DNA from: Thiospirillum jenense
GTDB taxonomy: Bacteria > Pseudomonadota > Gammaproteobacteria > Chromatiales > Chromatiaceae
NCBI RefSeq assembly: GCF_014145225.1
Contig: NZ_JABVCQ010000002.1
Coordinates: 1 to 64,000, forward strand
Reading direction: 5' to 3'
Length of the DNA: 64,000 nucleotides
Positions 47,974 through 56,435 of the stretch are shown here, piece after piece. Made by a program: the position numbers and the translations under genes. Positions within the stretch are counted from its first letter, which is position 1, and the number at the start of each line of letters is the position of its first letter. Below the pieces are notes generated by a model, which did not search any database, had not been told where the DNA came from, and saw only the letters and a program-made list of their open reading frames with translations.

Positions 47974-49167
47974 TTAATGCTGACTTCGGCAAGGTGGCGG
48001 CAATACAGCGGGTTTTAAATCCGCACTACCACTACAGCGCCAATTAATTTGCCCATCGGCTGTTTCTTCAGGTATTAGATACAACTCACCATGTTCTAAT
48101 CGCAGCGTGAGCATCATCGTGTTTGCATCTAACAACAATTGCGCCCCATTAGTTAAATGTATTTTTATTCCCAAACTGTCCAGTGAATCGGGAATCTGAT
48201 GATAACTTAAATAGTGTTGCGCTATTGTCGTGCGTATTTCAGTCGTTTCTTGATAGGCCGTCGCAATTTTAATACGAGTTTGATAATCCTGATAAGCCGG
48301 AATCGCAATGGCAGCAAGTATCCCAACAATATAGATAAGAATTAACACACCAAACCCTGCGCCCAATCGTCCAGTATAGGGAACAAATGCTGCTAATAGA
48401 TAAGCCAATTTATGGCGCGGCAATAGTTTTGCCTCACGATCCATCACATGCGCAATACGTTTAGTTATCCAGGGATAACCGGCAATCAATTCGTGGAATG
48501 ATGACCAAAACCCCGAACTGATTTGTGCTTGTTGATAATAAGCGGTGAGATTTAATTGTTGCCAACGTTGTCCGCCAGCTGCTAAACAGGCAATTGCTTG
48601 CGCGGCATTGGTAGGTGAATCACTACACGCCAGTCCATGCCGATCGCAGGTGTTTTCACATGCTCGTGCATACGCCGCACCTAATAATGGCAGCCACAAT
48701 ACTGGCCAGCGTAATAAATGACCAGTTAAATGCCCCATCCGAATATGTCCCAATTCGTGACCAATATAAAAGCGTACCCCGTCGGGATGATTATTCATTG
48801 CATCAACGATATCAGATAATAATACGACATAATTGCGCCCTAAAAAGCGGGTTGCAAACGCATTAAATACACCATTGCCACTCAGAAGATATGCGTGTGG
48901 CGGATTTTTAATGTTCAAGCGTTGACAACAGGCAACAAATTGCGCGTAGAGGTCGGGAAATTGTGCTGCGGATAATTCAACACCATTGCCTTTTATTCGA
49001 GCAATTAAGGCGGACTGGGTGAACAAGTAGGATAAAAATCCTAACAAAATAATAATTAACGCGCCGCCGAAAGTGCCAATGATAAGTATCAACCATACTA
49101 ATAAACCTAAAATTAATGTGCTGGCACTTAGCAGTGGTTCACGCGGATAAACAAGTTGATTGTTCAT
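47974..49167 (-). CDS. M48 metalloprotease fused to a type IV pilin-like domain
   Basis: This 397-residue membrane protein has two N-terminal transmembrane segments (about residues 16-50). The M48 zinc-protease domain has HELGH at 137-141 and the third ligand region ARACENTCDRHG (Glu171). After a linker, residues about 270-315 read GFGVLILIYIVGILAAIAIP followed by AYQDYQTRIKIATAYQE. That is the hydrophobic helix and first turn of a type IV pilin, with a small globular tail (QINWRCSGS ... PPCRSQ, two Cys) like the pilin disulfide loop. There is no prepilin cleavage site because the pilin part is internal. The product probably sits in the inner membrane; its substrate is unknown. Confidence 0.85.
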   Translation of the reverse strand: MNNQLVYPREPLLSASTLILGLLVWLILIIGTFGGALIIILLGFLSYLFTQSALIARIKGNGVELSAAQFPDLYAQFVACCQRLNIKNPPHAYLLSGNGVFNAFATRFLGRNYVVLLSDIVDAMNNHPDGVRFYIGHELGHIRMGHLTGHLLRWPVLWLPLLGAAYARACENTCDRHGLACSDSPTNAAQAIACLAAGGQRWQQLNLTAYYQQAQISSGFWSSFHELIAGYPWITKRIAHVMDREAKLLPRHKLAYLLAAFVPYTGRLGAGFGVLILIYIVGILAAIAIPAYQDYQTRIKIATAYQETTEIRTTIAQHYLSYHQIPDSLDSLGIKIHLTNGAQLLLDANTMMLTLRLEHGELYLIPEETADGQINWRCSGSADLKPAVLPPPCRSQH

Positions 49168-49298
49168 AAGATTAAGGCGGTTAAATGCCGAATGCGCGGT
49201 ATTAAAGCTGTACAGCGCATTCGCATTGTTTGAGCAGCTGTTAACGATTATGTCATAATAAACACGCTAACAGCACCATATGAAATCGCTAACTAATA

Positions 49299-49766
49299 TT
49301 AATCAGCGCGGAATTTATCATGACATGATTTACAACTTTGCCCGACTTGACCAAAGGCTTGTTTCACTGCATCTTTGTCACCATTGGTAGCAATTTCCGC
49401 GAGTTGATTAGCCGCTGTCACGAATTGACGCGCCAATTCAATCACCTTTTCTTTATCAGTGAAGATGTCTGCTTTGGCGCGTGTTTCTACTGTGCCGATA
49501 TTTTTATCTGTGCCGGGGCCGTAAAGCGCACCCATACCCGAATTTGCAATGGCCGCAATTGTATTAGCGGCTGCTTTCACTTGCTGTTGATTATAGTCTC
49601 CAGCCAGGTTTGCTTTAATTTTGCCCATGTTCCACGCCATGAACTTATACCCTGCTTGACGGGTTAAAATTTGCTCTTCTGGGCGTGTTATATCCGCTGC
49701 AACAGCAGCAGTAACGATGCCTAAACCCAATAAACCAGCAATGGTGAACTGTATCATTTTATTCAT
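49299..49766 (-). CDS. Cytochrome c'
   Basis: This 155-residue periplasmic haem protein has a signal peptide ending near AAVAADI. A four-helix bundle follows, and a C-terminal haem-binding motif CKSCH is placed as in cytochromes c'. These five-coordinate cytochromes bind NO and CO and are linked to nitric-oxide resistance or electron buffering. It is a single gene. Confidence 0.92.
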   Translation of the reverse strand: MNKMIQFTIAGLLGLGIVTAAVAADITRPEEQILTRQAGYKFMAWNMGKIKANLAGDYNQQQVKAAANTIAAIANSGMGALYGPGTDKNIGTVETRAKADIFTDKEKVIELARQFVTAANQLAEIATNGDKDAVKQAFGQVGQSCKSCHDKFRAD

Positions 49767-50018
49767 AGGTCATACCTTAATGTGAGTGTAAAAAACGGTT
49801 CATTTCATTCGCGTTGACTGCAACAAGCGGTGTCATCAACGCGAGAATATGATAGCAGGTTTTAGCGTTTTTAGCATGAGTGCATTTCACACAAGCATAT
49901 GTTAATTTAGACGCATGAGTTGTTAAATTGCGTCACGCCTAACTAATAAATAAGTTAATGCGTTTTTGAGCATCACCACCTGCTATGTAAAAGCAATTGC
50001 ATTGATTTTGAGTTTTAT

Positions 50019-50612
50019 TTACGCCAACATCATACGCATCAGTTCCGACACCGAGCGGGCTTCTAATTTATCCATTACTTTTGCACGATGCGCTTCAACG
50101 GTTGATTGACTGATTCCTAAATCAGCGGCAATCACTTTATTGCGTTTGCCCGCAATAATTAAATCAAGCACTTCACGTTCGCGGGGGGTTAAACGCTGTA
50201 GTCGTTGCTGTACGGTGATTTGGCGTGATGTTTGATAACGGTATTCAGCATCTAATGCAAAACCGCGGCGTATTGCATTGAGTAAGACTTCGTCATTAAA
50301 GGGTTTTTCTAAAAAATCTATTGCACCGGCTTTAACAGCACGCACGGCCACCGGCACTTCACCATGCCCTGTAATCATAATGATTGGCGGATGATAGGTT
50401 TCCTGTGCTAATCGTTCTTGTAATTCCAATCCGGTCATGTCGCGCATGCGTATATCTAGCACTAATACGCCAGATTGTTGTATATCAAATCGTGATAAAA
50501 AACTCCAAGCGGAATCAAAGGTTTCATACGCAAAGCCGGCGGAAGTCATTAATAAAGCCAGCGCCGAACGGACGTCACGATCGTCATCAATAATAAAGAC
50601 AATTGGGTTCAT
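50019..50612 (-). CDS. FixJ/TtrR-like response regulator
   Basis: This 197-residue regulator has an N-terminal receiver (IDDDRDVRSALALL, phospho-acceptor in LVLDIRMRDMTG, Lys in FLEKPFND) and a C-terminal LuxR-type helix-turn-helix (LTPREREVLDLIIAGKRN, IAADLGISQSTVEAHRAK). Its ATG lies directly after the stop of the sensor gene, so the two form a coupled two-component pair. By analogy with TtrR it would activate genes for sulfur-compound respiration, but none is nearby. Confidence 0.9.
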   Translation of the reverse strand: MNPIVFIIDDDRDVRSALALLMTSAGFAYETFDSAWSFLSRFDIQQSGVLVLDIRMRDMTGLELQERLAQETYHPPIIMITGHGEVPVAVRAVKAGAIDFLEKPFNDEVLLNAIRRGFALDAEYRYQTSRQITVQQRLQRLTPREREVLDLIIAGKRNKVIAADLGISQSTVEAHRAKVMDKLEARSVSELMRMMLA

Positions 50613-52877
50613 TTATAGGCGTTCCTTTGCGCCGCTATCGTTGGTGTCAATTGCAGTTGATGACACAAGCGGGATGGTTGTATTGAATACTCGTGGAAGG
50701 GTAAATGAAAAAGTTGTGCCAATGCCTGGCGTAGTTTCAACTTGCAGACTACTGCCATGTGCTTCAATAATCCGCGAACTAATAGATAGCCCGAGTCCTA
50801 GTCCATTCGGTTTGGTAGTAACAAAGGGTTCAAATAAATGTTGTGCAACACCCCGAGCTAATCCTGGACCCGTGTCCGCGACGCGCAATTCTATTTGATC
50901 CGGTTGTTCGGAACGGATAGCAGCCCGCAATAAGATGACGCGGCGTTTATTTGGCGTTTCATTCATCGCTTCTAACGCATTGCGAGTGAGATTGAGCAAA
51001 ACTTGTGCAATTTGAATTTCTTGTGCCAATACCATTGTGGTAATGGGAGTCACATCAAATTGTAATGTGACATCCGCCCGTCGTGCATCCTGACCTAATA
51101 AGACGCGTACCGTGTCGAATAGCGCCGCGACCGCGATTGGGGCGGCTTGGGTTTCTTGTTTGCATCCTAAGCGCCGCATTTGACGAATAACTTCGGCGGC
51201 GCGTTCGGATTGTTCAGCAATGCGGGTTAATACGTCTTGACAAATGGTGATGTCGGCTTGGTTGGTATTAATTAAACGCAGACAGGCGCGGGCATTGGTT
51301 GCAATTGCGGTTAATGGTTGGTTAATTTCATGTCCGATGCTGGAGACCATTTCGCCAAGTGTGGTTAAGCGGGTGATGTGGGAGTGTTCGATTTCTAATT
51401 GACGTAATCGTTCAGCGAGTGCGCGGCGATGAGTGATGTCGCGCACCACAATGACCGCACCAATTACTTGAGCGCGATCATCACGCAAAGGCGCGGCGCT
51501 ATATTCAATTGAGACCCAGCAGCCGTCACTGCACCAGAAAATGTCTTCTTCAATAAACCGCGCTTTATGATCGCGCAGGGTGGCACAAATTGGGCAGTAT
51601 TCTATGCGAAAGGGTTCACCATTCGTTTGAGTATGGTGTAATAGCGCATGTTCTTCGGCACCTATTAAATCTACGGCACTCCAATTAGTGAGTTTTTCAA
51701 TTGCGCGATTGGCAAAAGTAATACGGCCAGTTAAATCAACTCCGAATATGCCTTCTGCCACGGCATCAAGAATAAACTGCTGACGCTGTTCTAGTTGTAT
51801 TTTTGCGCGATTTAATTGATAATTTAATCGAAATACCCAGCCAGTGAGAGTGGCCATGATAATTAAAATCATAGTTGCAATCAATACCGATAACCAATGC
51901 TGGATAATGATGTTGGCAAGAGAATTTGATGACGGTTGATACGGTGGTAACTGTAGCGTCTGTAATAATTCTTGAACCGGTTGATAATCCAATGGCACCG
52001 TCCAGCCGGCGTTATCACTGGCAATTGCGGCGGCGCTATCGGGTGGCATTTTTAATAGTGCAATAGCGACCTGTTGCGCTAATGTGGCGTCGGTATTGGT
52101 CAAAATACTAAAGGGCCATTCGGGGTAGAGCGGGCTGCTGTGTAGGAGTGGAAAATTGCTATGAAATTGCTGCCCGAGGATGCGAATGTGTTGTAAATCA
52201 AGCAGTTTGTCGGCAGCAAAGCGTTCCAAAATACCAGTGCGTACGATGCCGACGTCGGCTTGACCACTTAAAACAGCGGTGACAACGGCGTCGTGACTGC
52301 CGGTAAAAGTGATGTGAGTGTCGTTTTTTAGTTCAATGTCGTGTTGTTGCAACACTGCCTGTGCAATTTGAAAACCGCCCAGGGATAATGCCGCAACGGC
52401 TGAAATTTTGCGCCCGCGTAGCTCGGCTAAATTCTGTGGGGTATCCGCAACAGCGCGGGTGAAAATGACGCTGGCAAACCGGCTCAAACCCGGTTCACGG
52501 CCGAATTGGTCATGTGCAATTGTGGTAAATTGCTGACGGCGGGTACGCAGCGTGGCGATGCGTGAGACACGGTAGCGCGTGGACAACATGACGTACAGAC
52601 TGGGGTTGACTAGCAACAGGTCAAGGTTGCCACTGGTGACTGTCGCTTCAACGGCGTTGAAACTCAGCGGCATGATGCAAAAATAATACTGTGGTAAAGT
52701 TGTACTAAGATAGTCTGCCGTCGGTTGCCAGCGGGCAAGTGTGGCGGCAGTGTTGCGGTGCGTTAACACGCCAATCGTCACGGGTAGGGGCACTGCAGCA
52801 AGGGCAACGCTGGGCATTTCCGCCACGCGACTGACGCTTAATAGCAACATGACACCAATAATGCGGTTGTATGGCAT
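50613..52877 (-). CDS. TtrS-like sensor histidine kinase with PhnD-type binding domain
   Basis: This 754-residue sensor has a signal peptide and a periplasmic substrate-binding domain of the PhnD type (VTIGVLTHRNTAATLARWQP, LDLLLVNPSLYVMLS, VLSGQADVGIVRTGILE). A transmembrane helix follows near residue 335, then a PAS domain (ILDAVAEGIFGVDLTGRITF) with a Cys pair (EYCPICATLRDHK). The kinase has His in GHEINQPLTAIA, NLTRNALEAMNE, DTGPGLA and GLGLGLSIS. This layout is that of the tetrathionate sensor TtrS, and the FixJ-type partner gene follows. The ligand here is not proven. Confidence 0.88.
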   Translation of the reverse strand: MPYNRIIGVMLLLSVSRVAEMPSVALAAVPLPVTIGVLTHRNTAATLARWQPTADYLSTTLPQYYFCIMPLSFNAVEATVTSGNLDLLLVNPSLYVMLSTRYRVSRIATLRTRRQQFTTIAHDQFGREPGLSRFASVIFTRAVADTPQNLAELRGRKISAVAALSLGGFQIAQAVLQQHDIELKNDTHITFTGSHDAVVTAVLSGQADVGIVRTGILERFAADKLLDLQHIRILGQQFHSNFPLLHSSPLYPEWPFSILTNTDATLAQQVAIALLKMPPDSAAAIASDNAGWTVPLDYQPVQELLQTLQLPPYQPSSNSLANIIIQHWLSVLIATMILIIMATLTGWVFRLNYQLNRAKIQLEQRQQFILDAVAEGIFGVDLTGRITFANRAIEKLTNWSAVDLIGAEEHALLHHTQTNGEPFRIEYCPICATLRDHKARFIEEDIFWCSDGCWVSIEYSAAPLRDDRAQVIGAVIVVRDITHRRALAERLRQLEIEHSHITRLTTLGEMVSSIGHEINQPLTAIATNARACLRLINTNQADITICQDVLTRIAEQSERAAEVIRQMRRLGCKQETQAAPIAVAALFDTVRVLLGQDARRADVTLQFDVTPITTMVLAQEIQIAQVLLNLTRNALEAMNETPNKRRVILLRAAIRSEQPDQIELRVADTGPGLARGVAQHLFEPFVTTKPNGLGLGLSISSRIIEAHGSSLQVETTPGIGTTFSFTLPRVFNTTIPLVSSTAIDTNDSGAKERL

Positions 52878-53055
52878 AACAAAAAGCCGGTGATGATCTT
52901 TGTTGCATTGTCGTTTCGTGATGTAAAACGACCGTTATTACACAGAGGTTATGACAAAATTCATGCCTATTGTCTACCCTCATGGCAGTTAAGGATGTGC
53001 TAAATTCTGCAAGGTTCAAACGTTTTTAGTCAGCTTAAAATAAAGGAAATCATTT

Positions 53056-54447
53056 ATGCAACTTGCCGCTTTATTGCGTACTAAAACAATTAATGCCGAT
53101 CATGTTCATCATCAAGGTGAATTACGTCGGGTGCTAGGGCCAATTGATCTAACTTTATTAGGGATAGGTGCAATCATTGGCGCTGGTATTTTCGTTTTAA
53201 CAGGTGTTGCCGCCGCCACGCAAGCCGGACCGTCAATTATTTTATCGTATGCAGTTGCGGGAATTGCCTGTACGTTCAGTGCGTTAGCCTATGCAGAATT
53301 GGCGGCGGCAGTCGGTGGCTGTGGCAGCGCTTATGGCTATAGCTATGCAGGTTTAGGTGAATTAGTTGCGTGGATTATTGGCTGGGATTTAATTCTCGAA
53401 TATGGTGTAGCAACTGCGGCTGTCGCCATTGGCTGGTCAAGTTATGTCAATAATGCGTTATCTGCAATGGGTTTGGCATTACCGGAACTTTTAACTAAAA
53501 CACCTGTGCAAGGTGGTTGGATTAACTTACCCGCCGCGTTAATTGTGTTAATTTTAGCATTTTTATTAAGTTTAGGTGTGCGTGAAAGTGTGCGAGTCAA
53601 TACCATTATGGTTGTCGTCAAATTATTAGCGATCACCTTATTTATTGGCGTTGCGCTCTCTCATATTGAACCTGCGAATTGGACTCCATTCATGCCATTT
53701 GGGTGGGAAGGCGTAATGGGTGGCGCGGCAGTTATTTTCTTTGCATACATTGGATTTGATGCGGTTTCCACTGCCGCTGAAGAGGCCCGCAATCCACAAC
53801 GTGATTTGCCCATTGGCATTCTATTATCGCTGGGTATTTGCACTCTCATTTATATCATTGTCGCTGGGTTATTAACCTTAGTGGTCGCTTATCCAACATT
53901 AAATGTCGGTTCACCCGTCGCTGATGTTATGTTACGCCTCGGTTATCCATGGGCGGCGGGATTAGTTGCGACTGGTGCCATTGCCGGTTTAACCACTGTC
54001 ATGTTGGTTTTATATTACGGATTAACCCGCGTCTTTTTAGCCATGTCCCGCGACGGATTATTGCCGCCGGTATTTGCCCGGGTGCATTCAAAAACCCGCA
54101 CCCCCATTCGCGTCATTATGGTCAGCGGCGTTTTAATGGCGGCAATTGCTGGATTCACGCCAATTAGTGACGTCGCTGAATTAGTCAATATCGGCACCCT
54201 CGCCGCCTTCTTTTTAGTTTGCATTGGCGTTGTGATGATGCGGCGTAGCCACCCTGATTTGCCGCGTCCATTCCTTAGCCCCGGCGCACCTATTGTCCCA
54301 CTACTCGGCGCGTTATCCTGTTTATTCTTAATGGTGAATTTATCTGCAATCACCTGGCTGCGCTTTGGTATTTGGTTAGCATTAGGGTTAGTCATTTATT
54401 TTGCGTATTCGCGTTATCATAGCAGCTTGGCAACTGTATCTGAATGA
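53056..54447 (+). CDS. APC-superfamily cationic amino-acid permease
   Basis: This 463-residue inner-membrane transporter has about twelve transmembrane helices. The first-helix signature IGAIIGAGIFVLTGVAAA and the conserved block GGAAVIFFAYIGFDAVSTAAEEARNP (two blocks, helix 6 and loop) are those of the CAT/YfnA group. The transported amino acid is unknown. A good AAAGGAAA site precedes the ATG. It is divergent from the TtrS-like gene. Confidence 0.9.
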   Translation: MQLAALLRTKTINADHVHHQGELRRVLGPIDLTLLGIGAIIGAGIFVLTGVAAATQAGPSIILSYAVAGIACTFSALAYAELAAAVGGCGSAYGYSYAGLGELVAWIIGWDLILEYGVATAAVAIGWSSYVNNALSAMGLALPELLTKTPVQGGWINLPAALIVLILAFLLSLGVRESVRVNTIMVVVKLLAITLFIGVALSHIEPANWTPFMPFGWEGVMGGAAVIFFAYIGFDAVSTAAEEARNPQRDLPIGILLSLGICTLIYIIVAGLLTLVVAYPTLNVGSPVADVMLRLGYPWAAGLVATGAIAGLTTVMLVLYYGLTRVFLAMSRDGLLPPVFARVHSKTRTPIRVIMVSGVLMAAIAGFTPISDVAELVNIGTLAAFFLVCIGVVMMRRSHPDLPRPFLSPGAPIVPLLGALSCLFLMVNLSAITWLRFGIWLALGLVIYFAYSRYHSSLATVSE

Positions 54448-54527
54448 TTTGCAAGTAGCATGATTACCTAATGTATTTATTGCCTACAATCTGACGAATT
54501 ATTGCGAGCGGTGAATAACTCAAAACC

Positions 54528-55688
54528 ATGTCACAATACACAACAGCATTTGGTTTAGGAATGGCCGGCTTACTCGCTTGGCGTAATCTTGCCCATGACC
54601 GCTCGCGTTTTTTTGTCACCATGATTGGAATTATTTTTGCGGTGATTCTTATTGCAATGGAATTGGGGTTATTTTTCGGTTTTACTGAAAGCACCACCAG
54701 TGTTATTCAACACACCCACGCTGATATTTGGATTGTGGCAAAGGGTACGCGCAATTTTGAAGTAGCGCCGCCCATTCAAGACCGCGAGTTATATTTCGCA
54801 CGTTCAGTTAGTGGCGTTGCTCATGCTGAAGGGTTAATTATTCAATTTGCACCCTGGAAAAAACCATTAGGTGGTGAAGAAAGTGTGCAAATTCTTGGTT
54901 TTGATCTGAATTATGGCTTGGCGCGCCCATGGAATCTGGTCGCCGGCGAATTGGAATCATTGCGCCAAGCCGATAGCGTAATGATTGATCGTTTATTTAC
55001 CGATAAACTTGGTGTTAATGAAGTTGGGCAAGAAGTCGAAATCAATCAACATCGGGCGCGGGTGGTGGGTTTTACGCAGGGTATTCGTTCATTTACGACC
55101 TTCCCCTGGGTATTCACTTCAGCTCGCACAGCGCAAAGTATTATTGACTTTGCACCGCATCAATGGAATTACATTTTAGTTACTTTACTCCCTGGTGCTG
55201 ACACGGAATCGGTCTGCGCTGCACTCCGCATTTTATTACCGCGTGCCGATGTTTATACTGCTCAAGGGCTGGCAGACATGACTCATCATTATTGGATGTT
55301 CACTACCGGTGCGGGAGCGTCGGTATTATTGTCTGCCATGCTTGGAGTGATTGTTGGGGTTGTCATTGTCGCACAGGTTTTATATGCGACAACCGTTGAT
55401 CATTTAACTGAATTTGGCACATTGCGGGCGATGGGCGCGCCGCGTGGGTTTATTTACCGCATTATTTTTGGACAGGCTTTAATTAGCGCTGTAATTGGTC
55501 ATGCGGTCGGTATTTCAGTGGCGATGTTATTGGCACAAGCCAGTTTAAAAAGTGCAGTATTAGTGTTGGTGTCACCCAAATTAGCGGCGGCGCTTTTTTT
55601 ATTAACATTAACGATGTGTTTGTTGGCGGCCGTTGTCTCAATTCGTAAAGCCATGACCATTGATCCTGCAATGGTGTTTCAGCGTTAG
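54528..55688 (+). CDS. FtsX/DevC-type ABC transporter permease
   Basis: This 386-residue permease has one N-terminal transmembrane helix (FFVTMIGIIFAVILIAMEL), a large periplasmic MacB-like domain and three C-terminal helices, the layout of FtsX/MacB/DevC proteins. WIVAKGTRNFEVAPP resembles DevC exporters. No ATPase or membrane-fusion protein gene is next to it, so its partners must lie elsewhere. It follows the amino-acid permease gene by 80 bp. Confidence 0.85.
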   Translation: MSQYTTAFGLGMAGLLAWRNLAHDRSRFFVTMIGIIFAVILIAMELGLFFGFTESTTSVIQHTHADIWIVAKGTRNFEVAPPIQDRELYFARSVSGVAHAEGLIIQFAPWKKPLGGEESVQILGFDLNYGLARPWNLVAGELESLRQADSVMIDRLFTDKLGVNEVGQEVEINQHRARVVGFTQGIRSFTTFPWVFTSARTAQSIIDFAPHQWNYILVTLLPGADTESVCAALRILLPRADVYTAQGLADMTHHYWMFTTGAGASVLLSAMLGVIVGVVIVAQVLYATTVDHLTEFGTLRAMGAPRGFIYRIIFGQALISAVIGHAVGISVAMLLAQASLKSAVLVLVSPKLAAALFLLTLTMCLLAAVVSIRKAMTIDPAMVFQR

Positions 55689-56024
55689 GCGATATTTTTT
55701 GATAGTCTGTGCCGAGTTTTTATTACTTATTTTTAATAGTTAACAGGAGTTACACGGTTCAAATTTTAACTAATTGGCTTGTCAAGGAAGAGTGCACTCC
55801 TACGCTCCAGCGTGGGAACGACTAAACCAAGGACGCTTAGAAGATAAGACAAAAAATAATCATTATTACGCCTATTACAACGGCGCTTTGGTGCGGTGCC
55901 GGATGCGCTCGTGCTGCGTATTGAAACGGCCCCACGAATGAGCAATTGGATTGCCGGACAGCGCCACCTGTATTAGCAGGTGCGCATATTGCCAATCCCG
56001 CCCGCGCCGCACTTCAGTCGTCAC
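55689..56024. other. Intergenic region with palindromic elements
   Basis: No convincing gene was found. Near 55797-55818 a short palindrome (ACGCTCCAGCGT) is of the kind dispersed between proteobacterial genes; related fragments (CTGGAGCG) occur near 39203 and 47261. At 55948-55998 a larger imperfect palindrome pairs GGATTG with CAATCC and GCGC-ACCTG with CAGGTGCGC around the loop TATTAG. A 63-residue minus-strand frame covers it but shows no family. Confidence 0.4.
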
Positions 56025-56233
56025 TTTAACAGTGTTCGCCCGCCGCTTAATTCCATTGTAAATCACTCAACAATTGCATTTTGTCAATCGTTTTTGGCAA
56101 TAAAAAATTTGGCAGTTTTCCAAATTCCCAGCTAAACTCTATCCGAGTGTTTTTTATACTGTTTATCCCGCCGTGCGCGGGTGTTTCAGATAAACAATAC
56201 GGGTGTTGTTTAATTTTATCAGGGGAATTACCA
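56025..56233 (+). repeat. Surface-gene upstream repeat, copy A (209 bp)
   Basis: These 209 bp up to the start codon at 56234 are a near-identical, same-length copy of 63021-63229. A partial copy begins at 60928. It holds a possible promoter (TTGGCA, 18 bp, TAAACT) and two overlapping hairpins, described separately. Here it precedes a broken gene. Confidence 0.9.
56161..56210 (+). promoter_or_regulatory. Two mutually exclusive leader hairpins, copy A
   Basis: Hairpin 1 pairs GTTTAT (56161-56166) with ATAAAC (56190-56195) and has an inner stem CCCGC/GCGGG (56167-56171 with 56177-56181). Hairpin 2 pairs AACAATA (56193-56199) with TGTTGTT (56204-56210) around CGGG. Bases 56193-56195 belong to both, so only one full hairpin can form. 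The Shine-Dalgarno region follows directly. Copy B keeps both hairpins and changes a U-G pair of hairpin 2 to C-G. Confidence 0.5.
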
Positions 56234-56401
56234 ATGAAACTGACAGCTTGGTTGCAACCGCCCGTCATTCGCCAAATGGCGCGGCAGCCGCTCTTTTCGC
56301 TTTTGTTGATTGTGACGCTCGGTTTATTGGCGCGGTGGCGGCGACTCCGGCGGTTTGCTATTTTTTTGTCAGTGTTAATTAGCTGTCATCATGAATATTG
56401 A
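56234..56401 (+). pseudogene. Truncated signal-peptide fragment of a DUF1566-type gene
   Basis: The frame starts MKLTAWLQPPVIRQMARQP, the same N terminus as the DUF1566 protein gene starting at 63230 and close to that at 61131. After about 32 residues it goes out of frame: the +1 reading AVAATPAV resembles the signal-peptide end of the intact proteins. The body of the gene is missing. It stops at 56401, overlapping the region just before the GH12-like gene. It could still act as a leader peptide for the next gene, but decay is simpler. Confidence 0.65.
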
Positions 56402-56435
56402 CCGAGTTTTATTAAACTACTTGAGGAAATCTACG

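Noticed and set aside
55875-56066. Minus-strand 63-codon frame before the surface cluster
   Set aside because: No recognisable domain or ribosome-binding site; it overlaps the palindrome and the upstream repeat.
56161-56233. GEMM-type c-di-GMP riboswitch
   Set aside because: The conserved GEMM core sequences as I know them are not present, so only an uncharacterised leader is claimed.
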